From NCBI GenBank assembly GCA_916613615.1, contig OU744724.1, forward strand, positions 27,328,171 to 27,392,170: a stretch of DNA of 64,000 bases, written 5' to 3'. Numbering within the stretch: position 1 is the first letter of the stretch; each line of letters opens with the position of its first letter. The position numbers were made by a program, and so were the translations under genes. The notes under the pieces are model-generated. The model was not told the DNA's origin. It saw only the letters and a program-made list of their open reading frames with translations, and made no database searches. Below, piece by piece: positions 48,410 through 61,700 of this stretch. The stretch comes from Steromphala cineraria (taxonomy: Eukaryota; Mollusca; Gastropoda; Trochida; Trochidae).

Positions 48410-48826
48410 TTTTATCCACTGATTAAACTGTTGTCCGTTATTTTTACTGCACTGTGAAGAGTATAGAGGTTTTTGTGTCATTCAGCAAACCCTAGTTACC
48501 CCTCACAAAGAATTAAGCAATATGTCAACATTTTGAAGGTTTTCATATTGTCTAAGTTGCATATTTGGTGTGTTTAAGCAACCATATAAGCATATTTTTC
48601 TGAACAAATATTTTAGATGCTTAATGTTTTGTGAGGAGTATATAAAATCTAAACTCCGTGTAAGTTTCAAGGCCAATTTGAATATTTTCTAGATTGGTTC
48701 GGCGGAGGATGATTATTCATTCTGAAGTTCTTTAGATCAACAGTTCAATAGATTGTACATGTATATGTTAATACCTTGTCGCCAGTTGGATATGTAGTAA
48801 AAAATAACCCGGTACCGAGGGGTTAG

Positions 48827-48954
48827 AGATATACCACCACTTCCCGAGGTGGTTTAAATCATGGGTCTCCGAGGCGTAGCGTAGCGGAGCCGAGGAACCA
48901 CGATTCAAACAGGTGGTTATTGAGCGATACACCGAGGGAAGTGTTGGTATATCT
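48827..48954. repeat. Inverted repeat downstream of gene B
   Basis: AGATATACCACCACTTCCC is mirrored by GGGAAGTGTTGGTATATCT, with a GC-rich centre (CGAGGCGTAGCGTAGCGGAG). Non-coding. Confidence 0.65.
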
Positions 48955-49126
48955 GTCTTATACCCACTCCGGTCGAAAAAGAGCTTTCCATCATCAGTAT
49001 ACAGCTCTTGACCTTACTAGATCAATAGAATATTAACATTACTCTTCAATTGCGGTTTAAAACCATAAACTAACTTCATTACATTAAAAGTTGCTACAGA
49101 CTAGTACTTATATACATAGGTTGTAT

Positions 49127-49143
49127 ATATATATATATATATA
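49127..49143 (+). repeat. (AT)n microsatellite
   Basis: Uninterrupted TA dinucleotides followed by AT-rich sequence. Confidence 0.9.
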
Positions 49144-49230
49144 AAGCCTTTCTTCACGTGAGAAACTAACTCTCCTTATTTAAAATATATATAAAATATA
49201 TATACAGAAAACACGTCTGCTTGTATCAAT

Positions 49231-49294
49231 CCTCAGTAGCTCAGTCGATAGAGTCGCTGCTCAACAACAAAGGTCCCTTGTTTGATTCCCACCA
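49231..49294 (+). repeat. tRNA-like fragment
   Basis: A-box-like TAGCTCAGTCGATAGAG and B-box-like TTTGATTCCC about 40 bp apart. Too irregular for a tRNA gene; probably a SINE head or pseudogene. Confidence 0.4.
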
Positions 49295-50015
49295 ACTTTG
49301 ATTATAATTCTCCAAAAATTAGTTTTAAATTTTACAAGTCCGTTTATTTGCCAACGTTGAAGATCTCTTCTCCTGATATTGTTGATCTAACGTTAACCAA
49401 TGTCAGGTCGTCCCTATGAACTTTCGAGTGCAGAGCACAAATTAATCACATTCGACGTCACAAACTGGTACAAATTCGCATAATCATCGTGTGTACTGAG
49501 AAACGTATAATGTCCTGTTCTCAATAACTTTGTCGTCTGGTGAATTGTTGAAAACATTCTCGTTTTCGTAACTGATGATGGTATCATTAAAAATATTTAC
49601 AGTACAAACGGTAAAACACTAAAACGGTTGTCTCCCCTTAAGTATTGACGTGAGGCATGCTCTAACTTTGTGACCATAATACGCCACGTAAGATTCTGTG
49701 CCATATGCAGTCAGTATTTGTCGTTTAATTAGAAACTACACTATACAATTTGAAGAAGAAACACTTTTTATATATTGGACATTTTGGAATCAAATTCAGC
49801 TAGTGATGCAGATGCTATATTGAGTTGTGTTAGAAACAAGGCAGGGGTATAAAAGGAAAATCAGAAGACGATAGATTCTGGTCTTGGCGACTTTATTGCT
49901 GATTATTGTGATATCCCTGGTAGTGAAAAGCTTGAAGATATTTTCCTGTGTTCAACTCGCTGATAGAAGTATAAATACCCTCGACAAGCCTCGGATATTA
50001 GTTACTTTTTATGCC

Positions 50016-50212
50016 CCCGAATCGGAGATTCCGGGGGTATATTGGTTTTCACCTGTCAGTCTGTCCGTTTGTCCACAAACTTTAACCTTGGTCATAACTT
50101 TTGATTGGTCAGAGCTAGGTCTTTGATACTTGACATATGGATCCCTTGTGATGAGACCTTTCAGATGACACCATGACATTTGACCTTGTGACCTTGACCT
50201 TGACATCTTGTA
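50016..50212. repeat. Interspersed repeat, second copy
   Basis: Matches the gene B intron 1 repeat and adds an upstream palindrome CCCCCGAATCGGAGATTCCG. Ends in CCTTGACC-like units. Confidence 0.7.
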
Positions 50213-50329
50213 TCAACTTGTGTTGATATATACAACAAGAAACAAGTTTAGACTGAATGAAAAGTGTATTTTCGATCGCTTATATCTTAAGAATAAATGA
50301 CTTTATTCTTCATGTCTCGGACTTAACGC

Positions 50330-51022
50330 CGAAACAATGATTTAACGAAAGCTTGAACATTTTATTCGACTCCAATAATGAAAAACTGTCCTCGTTACAA
50401 TGGGATCCTAATGACGTAAAAAAATTGACTTTTCAACAAAATCCATGGACTTTACCTGAACATTTGTCAGTTAACGTCCATGATGGACGTGTTAATCAAC
50501 ATCCATTAATGACAAATGCATGGCACTTTGGTAACAAGTTGAGGTTTGAGAAAGCATCAGTTAATGTTACCATACCCACCAATACCACAATTTCATAGCA
50601 TCATTTGATGGTGCTAAACTATTGTCGCGTAGTATATTTTACATCAGAAGACAATTTTGTGAGATTCTCTATATGCTACAAGTCTTGTGCAGGATGTAAT
50701 ATCTTATATTCTAGCGCAAATATGGTAAACAATGGACTCGAATGTGTGGCAATAAACGCAGTGACTTTGATGTAAAGAAAGCTTGAAAATCTTAATCGAA
50801 CCCAATAATTAAACACTGTCCCCAATACGAACCGGGTCCTACTGAGGTACTAAAATACTTGGAGTATTATCAGTTTCATGATGCACATGTTAATCAAGGT
50901 CCATTAATAACCACATTGACACTTGGGTAATAAATTGAGGCTTGAGCAAGCATTACTCAGTTAAGCAATACTATAGCATCATTTGATGGTTCGTGAACAA
51001 TTGTAGCGTAGTATATCTTAGC
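50330..51022 (+). repeat. Diverged tandem duplication
   Basis: 50330-50645 and 50760-51022 share GAAAGCTTGAA, GTTAATCAA(C/G)(A/G)TCCATTAAT and AGCATCATTTGATGGT in order. The 81-codon frame in the first unit is broken in the second, so it is probably not a gene. Confidence 0.6.
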
Positions 51023-51310
51023 GTGGTCGGTCAAGGTGTTCAAATATGTTCAAAATAACATTTGTTAATGTGGAAGATTAGAGTTAATAAGAAATAGTTT
51101 CAATTTTGTCACGTCAGAATGCATCGAGTTTTCAATTTACACATCCCTTGGGATAATGTTCTGTGACATGGTAGATTACAGAACTCTGTCAAACAACATC
51201 ACAAACACTTCATATCCATTGTTACCCAGTTCACTACAAGTTGGAATGGTGTTTTGAAATTTAAACATAATCTAAATATGAATTGTAAAAAGACATACAT
51301 AGTACATACA

Positions 51311-51850
51311 TAGTAGCACGTTTTAAAGTAATGGTTCCAATTGAAAGACATTGTATTCAAAGGGGCAGTAGCACGTTTTTTGATAATTTTATATTTTAAA
51401 ATGTTCACTGATAATTGTAAGTTAATGCTAAATGTATTATTTTGATAGAAAATTTATAGATAAGAAAAATTACTGCTCCGTTTAGTTTAAATACATGTCT
51501 TTCAATTGACGCCATTATTTTTCATTTTCCTGATATCACCTTATATTCCCCCTAAAAACGTGCTACTGCCCCTTTAAACTAAATGAAACGGTAGTAAATC
51601 AAATATATAATGTAAAGTTTAGCCATGCGATTTCTTTTCCTTACACAAAATGAATTAAAGGTGATCACACCCAAAAAAGGCTGCCAATGGACTTCATGTG
51701 ATTCTTTGTAATTTTTTCTCTGATTATGGATGATTAGTTTGTGTAATGAGATGTTTGACGCTATCAAAATACATTTAGTATTAAGCTACAATTATCAGTG
51801 AAAATTGTAAAATATAAAATTGTCAAAAAAAGTGCTACTGCCCCTTTAAG
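51311..51850 (+). mobile_element. TTAA-flanked MITE, family 1, interrupted by a second copy
   Basis: The left part (51311-51358) and right part (51575-51850) together make one plus-strand element; a shorter minus-strand copy sits between them at the family's internal TTTAAAC site. Confidence 0.75.
51356..51578 (-). mobile_element. Nested, internally deleted family 1 MITE
   Basis: About 220 bp with both terminal repeats, lacking the middle third of the full element, inserted inside another copy. Confidence 0.78.
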
Positions 51851-52110
51851 CAACTAAATATTTTATGAAAAAGTACTCAAAATTTCATGCTGTATGTAGT
51901 TACTTATTTCTTTTGTAATATTAATTTAATCAAGATTTTTATAAATTTTGGGTCAACTAACATTTTGACCATAACACCATAGATTATCCAAATTCAAGGT
52001 TTTCCTGTTAAGCCTTAAACATAACATTGTCATCGAAAATTAAACCCAAATATACTTTTTACAATAATGATAGCAATCAATCTGCGGTTGGTAATGGCTT
52101 CCCTGGACCT

Positions 52111-52322
52111 TTAAAGGGGCAGTAGCACGTTTTAAGGGGGAATATAAGGTGATGTCAGGAAAATGAAAATTAATGATTTCAATTGAAAGACAATGTATTC
52201 AAACTAAATGGAGCAGTAGTAATTCGAATATATAACGTAACGCTAAGCCATGCAATTCCTTTTTCTTACACAAAATGAATTAAAGGTGTTCACAAAAAAT
52301 GGCCGCCAATGGATTTTATAAC
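52111..52322 (+). mobile_element. TTAA-flanked MITE, family 1, 3'-truncated
   Basis: Left end intact; homology stops inside the conserved ATGGCCGCCAATGG segment. Confidence 0.78.
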
Positions 52323-52435
52323 AAATGTTTTGCATATGAAATATGAGATATGATTAATTCATGACCACCACCTGTAGTTCTCTTTTATAGAAAGGATACA
52401 TTGAAAAAAACTCATATTAATTATTGTTTAAGAAG

Positions 52436-52789
52436 TTAAAGGGGCAGTAGCACGTTTTTTTAAAAAAAAATTTTATTTTATTTTTTTTTACTGATAATTG
52501 TACGTTAATGCTCAATATATCATTTTGATAGTGTCCAAAATCTCATTACACAAACCAATTGTCCATAGTCAGATAACAAATTATTAAGATTTACATGAAG
52601 TCCATTAGCGGTCACCTTTAATTCATTTTGTGTAAGAAAGGGGAATCGCATGGCTGGTCTTTACATTATATATCAGATTTATTCCTGCTTCTCTTATTAT
52701 AAATACATTGTCTTTCAATTGGAACCATTGAATTTCATTTTCCTGACATCACCTTATATTCACCCTAAAAACGTGATACTGCCCCTTAA
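52436..52789 (-). mobile_element. TTAA-flanked MITE, family 1, full length
   Basis: Both ends are flanked by TTAA, with a poly-A/T tract just inside the left end. Confidence 0.82.
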
Positions 52790-53064
52790 AGAATTAAGTT
52801 ATGAAAAATGAAGAAAACTCTTTTAATTTTTCATGAATGCATGAATTCATTTGCTTCATGCCTTGTTGAAACAGTGAACATAATAAGTAAAGAACACATG
52901 TTCAGATAATCAAATGATCATGATAAAAAAAACACTAAAAACATACTTTATCACATCAATATTAATTTCAAATTTCAAAGAAAACATTGAATATTGTTTG
53001 AACAATAAAAAGATATTGTTTCACCATTTGATAATCATTAAGGTTTGTTAAGCAATTCAATTAT

Positions 53065-53562
53065 TTAAAGTGACACAGAGTATCTTTCTTAAAATTGTAT
53101 TTAGTTTTGATAAGCTACAAAATATCTAATATGCTGATTGAAGTTCATACATGTAACTCATCACTGGACTTTCAAATATATCCATTTATGCATAATATCT
53201 CTAAAATGCTTCATTTTATTGAAAAATCAGGAAAACGTTTCAAATACGGTTAATATTCAAAATAATGCATCCAATTAATCTACCTATTAGTTACAATACC
53301 TAATAAACACTATCGAATCGAATATATCTTCCTGTCAGCTTATGACAAGGTTTCAAAATTACGTTTGGCGAAGTTGCGCGCACCACTCGAGCCACATTGT
53401 CCGGTTTTCGATCAAAATCCCGACTTTGAATGGCCGTATTTTCGCTCTAATATGTACTGATTGACCTTTAACTTGTTATTTTCAGTAACAGTTAGTTGTT
53501 CTCGATGTAATAACATCGATTTGACATATGTGATCCTATCAACATACTCTGTGTCTCTTTAA
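53065..53562 (+). mobile_element. TTAA-flanked MITE, family 2, upstream of gene C
   Basis: Close copy of 4015-4512 with both TTAA flanks, ending about 260 bp before the gene C E-box. Confidence 0.8.
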
Positions 53563-53819
53563 GGGGCCTGTGACGCCAAGGGAAGCACCGAAGAGCAAAA
53601 AACTTTGAATGCATAGGGAGAGTTTATTTTATTTTTTTATCGTTAGGAACTACCTTTAATATCATCACAAATGTCATTTATAGATTGTTTTATATTTTCA
53701 TAATTGTGCGTGATAATTTTTATGTTTCGCTTATCGGTATTATAAGTGCACTTACCATCAACGGTTTTAGTTGAAAATACAGTTCAATTCACCTCGATCC
53801 AGACAGCTGACGGGGAAAA
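53563..53819. promoter_or_regulatory. Putative upstream promoter region of gene C
   Basis: Unique-looking sequence between the family 2 MITE and the E-box. No TATA box recognised. Confidence 0.3.
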
Positions 53820-53899
53820 CACTTTGCACGTGCATTCCGTGCGTTGATATTGACATATTAGCAGAATACCTCAGTCAGCTTGTCACATTTCCGCAACAG
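53820..53899 (+). promoter_or_regulatory. Gene C promoter-proximal segment and 5' UTR exon
   Basis: GCACGTGC at 53826-53833 sits in the same block as in gene B (TTTG before it, ATTCCGTGC after it), with a CAACAG|GTATTG donor 67 bp downstream. The acceptor would be TTTTACAG ending at 54783, before the ATG exon. Confidence 0.55.
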
Positions 53900-54783
53900 G
53901 TATTGTCACTTATCTTATGACTGAATTATGCAATTTTATTTTAATCCAAAATTTGAACTGGATATTGGATATCACAGATATGCGAAAATGTTATATTGGC
54001 CTACTTGTGTAATTGCTCATGTCTGAATATAGCTTCAAATTTGATATCGCCAGCTGACGTGTCGTTTGGCCAAATCATTTAAGGACTGGTGCACTGATGC
54101 AAGTGTCATATAGTAAATACGTTAAGTTATTATATTTTTTTCTGTAATATTTGCTATTCAGTGCTTGTGTTTTTGTATGTTTTTGCCAAGATATGTTTAT
54201 TTAACTGTTTCCTTATGATCCAAATTCATATAATAAATCAGCATAAATATGATTAATATTACTAATTTTCAACGTAAATAGAACAAAAGCTTCACATGTG
54301 CATCTTCTCATGTAAACATTGCCAGCCGCGATGTAATGTTGGGTTTTCTATCAATAAGCATTTTTTACCTATCTAATGTCACTATTCTTACTGCAAAAAT
54401 CGTGTAAAGTAGACTTTTCGGCTACATGACGTATTCGTGATGAATTTAAATACACCACCAATCACGTTTTAAAATCATATGATGTCATTTTAGTGCCGCT
54501 GATTGTCATGCAGAGAAACTAAAGTTTCATTTTCATTGTCAAATATATCAATGCCAAAAGATTTGTATTGACTAGATAAAAACCTCAAACCCATATACAT
54601 CGCTATGTCTTATGAATTTATCTAAATACAGGAAATGTATTTTTCGTGACAAAATACTGCTTATCAGTCTTATATCTAAAAGTTTATTGTATGTGATATT
54701 ATATATAATATAATTCATTTGTCAAACACAATAGTTCTCAATCTTAACGTGTGCTAACGAGAATGTTATGAAATGTTTTACAG

Positions 54784-54852
54784 TGATTACAGATATCCGC
54801 TATGGGCTTCATCACCGTGTGGGCGTGTTGTATCGTTTTCATCATCATTTTG
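54784..54852 (+). CDS. Gene C coding exon 1: signal peptide
   Basis: ATG at 54802, 17 codons with a VFIIIL core, phase 0 to GTAAGA. A second possible acceptor (ATTACAG) ends at 54792; both leave the start codon unchanged. Confidence 0.82.
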
Positions 54853-55722
54853 GTAAGAGGATATTAACGCCTAGTTAAATTCTGACAGAACAGATTTGAG
54901 TGTTTTCAGCATATATTTATGGGAACGTTCTTATGATTTTTTTGGGGAAAAAGAAAGTTAGTGTCAATCCTCTCATTACACAATCTGTTCATTCAATAGT
55001 CAAAGAACAATTTGATTTATTTTATTTAAATGCATTGTCCTTAAAGGGGCAGTAGCACGTGTTTGGAAATTTAATATTTTCAAATTTTCACTAATAATTG
55101 TACGTTAATGCTAAATGTATTATTTTGATAGTGTCAATAATCTCATTACACAAACCAATCATCCATAGTCAGAGGAAAACTTATAAAGATCCGCATAAAG
55201 TTCATTGCGTCCATTTTTACGTGAACACCTTTAATCATTTTTGTGTAAGAAAAGCGAATCGCATGGCTGAACTTTACATGACATATTTGATTTATTACTG
55301 TTCATTAAGTTTAATTGCCTTGTATTTTGATTGGATCCATTTATTCTAATTTTCCTGACATCACCTCATAATCCCCCTAAAACGTGCTGCTGTCCTTTTA
55401 AGTATCATTAGTATAAAGGATAACTGGTCAACTCGATATCTCTAAAGATACATCTATTGTTAATGCATTCTTTTATATGTAGAAAGAGAAATGTAGTAAA
55501 GGTTTTTCCACATTAAATATGTTGCTGACTGATATTTTTGGGGAGGTTGGAGAATGCAATTTACAATAAAAAAATATTTTTGAAATATAAATGTGACCAA
55601 CCTTTATGAATAGAATTTCAACAATGTTAATAAAACAGGTTGACAACTTCGTATTATTTACAATTGATTTACAATAATGATGAATTAATCTCATTGAAAT
55701 AAGCCAATTATTATAGATCCAC

Positions 55723-55757
<35 letters not shown>

Positions 55758-58700
55758 TCTATTTGCCTAATTCCAGTCCGATTTGTTTATCAGATGCCCA
55801 CTAAAGCCGAGTTTCCTCCCGGTTACAAACTTGAAGGTAGGTATTGACGCCGTGTATATTTTAAGTATACTTTCCTATCAAAGTGCCACTCCTTGATTTT
55901 CAACACATATTGTTTTGCTTTAATACAAACAAAAATAGCACAATTCGTGATATAACTTCAAAATGTGTCTCTCATTAATTCCCCCATTTGCCAATAATAT
56001 GAAAAAATTGGTTTCAATGAAATCTAAAAATAGTCATATTTGTTCTGGGAAGCAAAATTTTTTTGCAATTAACATTATTACTATAGTTATATTCCAAATT
56101 ACCTTTGAACGAGCGCAATTGTCCGGTTTTCGATCATAATCGCGACTTCAAATTGTATTAAAATGATACTTTCCTGTAACAGTCGATACTCTATCGCATT
56201 AAACTAATGGTATAGTTAGGTATATCAGATATAAGTTCGTAAGAGGCTGTAATTCATACGGTATATAAATGGCGAGTAAATTAAAGGTTTCTATATTCAT
56301 GGTCTTGAAAGCACTTAATCTAATCACTAAATAGTTACTACATTTACAAAGACACATTATCCGAAGTTTTTAATAACAGTTGTAATATAGAAACATAGAT
56401 TGATCTATTCAAAGTGTTCCACAATAATGAAATATAAAAAACAATACCCCAAATTTCCATGTCAACTATATTTCAGTTTTGCCCGACTGCGGTAGGGACG
56501 GAGTGGAAGAAGCTAAGATTGTGCTGAGGCAGGACTTAGCACTAAAAGTCGTCTCATCGGCTGACTGTGCTAATGGAGTGTTTTCCTTCAACAAGACTGA
56601 AAACACTACACTCGAGCTCAATGTGTCCTATTCAACAGTAGCAGACAAATGCGTCTTTTACGTAAGATGAAATTAACATTTTTAATTGAATAAATGGAAT
56701 TGCCGTATTGAGAGAAGTCATAGGTTTTATTACTGATTGCATACAAGTCACAATACGTTCTATAAAATCATTTCATGTTTTCCTGACCGATGTCGTCCTC
56801 AAATCGATCTAAAGTAATTGTTTTCCCAAAATGGCATACTTACTGGTTATAGAACTTTTTTTTTTTATTATGCAATTATTTCACTAACTAATCGTGGTCA
56901 TAATTTCTTTGAATAAATACTATTAAATGAACTGAAAATTAAACTTCTAGTTTACATGGGTTTGCGGATTTATCATTTACTCCAGGTTTGGTTATTTTAT
57001 TAGTAACGGTTAAGGCAGTGTAAGTCTTAGAATGATATGATTCCTTTCTATAACAAGTAAATTTGGTCTTTTACACAGAAAACACCGAAGAAGAATTTCT
57101 ATACCATCAATGTGATTGTATCTTTCGGCGAACCATCGCTTGAGGTCAGTCAGTCAGAGGTAATCTACACAGTCACGTGCACCTTCGAGCCTCGCTCTGA
57201 CAATATCACCTTGGAAAATGAAGTTGAAGATGGGTAAGTATATAAATCTATGTTTACGTACCGACAGTTATTCTATCATACATACAATGTTAAGTGTTTC
57301 CGTATTGGCTTAGTTTCTGGGTCCGAGGTCCGCTGTATTCAACCAAACGACATTAAGTGACATTATAACGGACCGAGGACCTATGACTCGACTAGTACCG
57401 ACAAACTCTGTTAATGACAATTCTATAGTATATACCGATTTTATCATATAAACATAGTCATTGGATCTGTTGATCATCATGTTATTTATATTAACGGAGA
57501 AAAGGGTACAAATAGGTTTAAGGTCATATATATTAATATAGATTTTGATATGTCTCAAATAAAGCGAAGAGAATATCATTAATTGGGTAAAAATTCACGA
57601 AATATATAAACACACTCCTATATATTGAGTCTAGACAGGCCTAGTAGAGGGTCGCGTCAGCCAACGTATCGAATTAACCAATCAGAACTCATCTTTCCAA
57701 GCCACAATAGTCTGCCTTCGCACGTATAACTTTGGAGGGTCATAGCTCGCAGAAAGGTCGGCTGACGGACCCTCTACTAGACCTTGCTAGACTCAGAATA
57801 GGAGTGAAACAGATAATAGTGAGGCTAGGTTTACTTAGACTGTATATAAACAATGAAAAGTATCGAACAAACGCAGCCAATTATAGCAAGCTGCTTGCTT
57901 AACGAATCTTTGTTCGCATTGAACTTTTTATGATACCGGGAAAATAATTATACATTATCTTTAAATATGTGTTGTTGAAATAACAAATAACGCACGTGAC
58001 ACAACAAAATTAACTTCTTCTCACTCAGAGCTTCGACGCCATATTTTAGTGTAATTATAACAATTCGACGAATGATTTTTAATAGTTTGTTTTCTAAAAA
58101 CGTTCATACAAGGTCCCAAGAGTAATAACTGAAAGGTTTGATTCGGATTGGTTCTTTTCAGTAATGTGAGACAAGTTGGTGAACAATAGTAATTTATTAA
58201 CACATCGAACATTAACAATCATTTTTGTTCAGAGTAGATTGTCAGCGTTTAAGGAAAAAACATATATAGAACATGTTTAATTTTCAACTCATGATATTTG
58301 AAATATACTAAAAATAACCTCTCCTGAAGATTTCTACATAAGCAGAAATTTGTGATTTATTTGTAAATAGATGCTGACATCTTTAAGTATAAAACAAACA
58401 GGCTATATATGCGGTAGTCTAAGTAAACCTAGCCTCAATATTATCCGTTTCACTTCTATACTGAAGTGAAACGGATAATATTGAGGCTAGGTTTACTTAG
58501 ACTGATATATGCGGCTGAATCATTTTTTATCGTCGCTTACGACAAGATTTTTTTCTTGGAAAAGGGGGTGACTGCTTGATTTATGCCCTTTTTATCACAA
58601 CAAATCCACATATGATGTTTTTCTTTTTCTTTTTTTTTTAAAATGACGAATTTTCCCACAATCGCCATTGTATATTGTTTTCAATGAGCTTTTTAATGTT

Positions 58701-61700
58701 AAGCTCAATGTTTCCGCTAAATTTACACCGTCAGCTATTTCCTACAATAATTAAACCATCTTTACTCGTCTTAATTTGTTACAGATTATTTGCACCACAA
58801 GCAGTGGTAAAGCTGCAAGACAACTCATCAACAGAAGCCCTGTCTGTGACGTTTATAGATGTACTTGGCAACGATATTGGGGCTCAACATTTGTCACATG
58901 GTCGGACCATTCAGTTGAAATTAGAAGCCAAAAGTAAGATATCAACAAACGATAATATGACCGATAATAATGCAATATAATTTCTTATACGGAGACAACA
59001 GTCCATTTGATTTGCATTCGCCAATTGAAAGCTTATGGTCACTACAAGACTTAGGTCAGGTTTGGAATGTTGTCAATGTAAATCTCATGAACTGCTGCAT
59101 AAAAAGTCTTCGATTTTGCTTTGAGACTTCAGTGGACAAATTCCTAACCATCAATCGACTGGGTGACCTTGACCTTGACCAATATGTCCCCAATATACAT
59201 ACTTTCAAAATATGAGATGCAACATTACATATATGCGCTTGCAAAGACAACACATCTTGCCGGTTGTAGCAAAATGTACTAAATCATTGTAAATATCACT
59301 GATTTTGAGATAATGCTGTAGTTGATTTCAGTATTTTCCAGTAGCTCACTACCCCAAACTCCGTTTTCATCTTTTCTCGTCTCGATTGCAGTGGAAGATA
59401 TAGTCACGTTTGTGACGAATAATAGTTAACATTATCCTCATCCAAATACTACACTTTTATTCAGTTGACTACATTTCATTACTTGGAATGGTTTTGCAAT
59501 TACAGGTAAAATGTGTCATTTTATTTGTTTTTGAAGATCTTACGGACATTGGAGGAATATCGCCTGTATCCTGTGACCTGATATTTGAAGAGTCCAGATT
59601 CACTGTCCTTAGGGCAGGGTAGGTCATTTTGCAATATCTAAAGACGAGCCTGATTAAAGCTGAAAATGAATATTAGATGTACCAATAAACTACCTAAATT
59701 GAAACAATTTAAATACATTCTAAAAATACATAATTGATCGTAAAATCTTCCAATATTCCATTTTAGTTTTTAAAAAAAAGTTCATTTAATATAATTCTAA
59801 CATAATTTTATGAATAGAACTTTCTACGTGTCAAAAATAACCTATATGCCTCCACGTATTTTTATTGATTCATATTCATCTATATTGATACTTATATTAT
59901 TTCTATTGATTTATAGATACCTTTTTGATACACCCGTTCATCCATTACTCTATTGATTGATATCTATCTATATCGGTACATATAATCCTCCATTAATGTT
60001 CCGTTAATCCGTTAATAGTGATTCATATTCATTTATATTGATACACATGTTCCTCCATTTATTTCGATTGATTCATAATTATTCATCTATATTGATACAT
60101 ATAGTATTTCATTCATTTCAATAATTCATATATATCTATATTGATACATACTATTAATATTTCCATTCAATAATTCATATTTATCTTTATTGATACATAT
60201 TTTCATTCATTCATTTCAATAATTCATATTTAGCCGTGTTGGTACATATATTCCTCTATTCCTTTATACTGATTCATATTTATTTATATTAATACATACA
60301 TCCCTCCATTTATGTCTGTTGGTTCAAATCTGTCTATATTGATACATATATTCCTCTATTCATTTCTTTTGATTAACATTTCTATATAATGATCCATATA
60401 TATCTCCGTTGATATCAATTGTTCGTCTGTGTTGAGTATCCCGACTCTAAGTAAACCTAGCCTCAATAGTACACGTTTCACTCCGATATTGAGTCTAGAG
60501 AGGTATACTAGATGGTAGCGTCAGCCAACGTATCGAATTGGCCAATCAGAACTCATCTTACCAAGCCACAAAAGCCTGCCTTCGCACGTATAACGTTGGA
60601 GTGTCATAGGTCGCAGAAGGATCGGCTGAAACGGGTAATATTGAGGCTAGATTTACTTAGACTGGATTGTCCCTGAACAGATGTGGAGATGGGTTCACGT
60701 TTGGGAAGAGGAGCGGCTTCACGAACTCTGGCTTGGTGTCGCTCAGTCCGTATTTCAGAGTGTCCAGATTCGGGAGAGGCAAGACTATACAAGCTGCGTG
60801 CACTGTGGCGGTGTGTTCTGGCGCGTGTGGGACTGTAAGTCTTGTGGATGGTCTCAAACTTCCCCCGCAAAGGACATACAATGTACACTTGAACCAGAAA
60901 CGAAGTACTAGCTTTCTAGAAATTTCGAGTTTTCCTTTTCTTATGTTCAATTAATATCAAAACTGTATATTTAGTAACATATAGTAAATATATATTTTTT
61001 TAGATACGCTCTAGAAATTATCCATCCTGTCAACCAGGCGATTTCATTTCTCGAAGCGAGAGAAATGAAATCGCCTGGTTGACAGAATGGAAATTATCTA
61101 GTACATTTCAAGATAATTTATACATGTAGATACGTTCTAAAAACATTCTAGTGCGTATCGGGGGCACCCCATTTGTCAGACATCTCACTTGTCAGACCCT
61201 TAATTAAGCAGATTAAACTGAGGCGGTTACCTATCAAGAAAATGGAACCTTCCAACGAATACCCCACTTGTTAGACTGCAAGGCCAAAAATGACAGAAAT
61301 AGATCCTTCCTTGAGTTGAACCCAACACATATCCAACTTTTTGTTGACACTTGGTAAAAAAGATTGTACAATGACAAAAAAATAGAGCCATGGGCTCTGT
61401 AGCTCATCAGGCTTTACATTTGATTTCGCTATTGGGTGTGGCCAATGTGGTGCCCCCTTAGTAGGGGCCATGGGGCCACCAAAGCTACAATTTATTATCC
61501 TCACTAGATAAGGAGTTTGTACACAAAGTTTCAGCTTTCTAGGCCTTCTGCTTCTGGAGAATCCATGCGTTAATGATTAATCGGGCGTCTGACTATACTT
61601 GCATATCATACATTGTATGTGTGTTTAGTCACGCACTAGAAAGTTTCTAGATTCGGGGGATGTTTATTCGTTGTATATTACATACCAACCAATTAAAGCC

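Larger units (their letters stand above)
48955..50015. other. Intergenic, gene B to C: nothing else recognised
   Basis: AT-rich apart from the tRNA-like fragment and the AT microsatellite. Confidence 0.5.

Noticed and set aside
50353..50598. 81-codon frame with several N-glycosylation sequons
   Set aside because: The diverged tandem partner at 50760-51022 does not keep the frame open, and no splice partner is seen.
60657..60954. Overlapping frames on both strands around gene C exon 7
   Set aside because: GC-richer exon sequence is open in several frames by chance; only the frame with GCGDG and four ordered cysteines joins the neighbouring exons.
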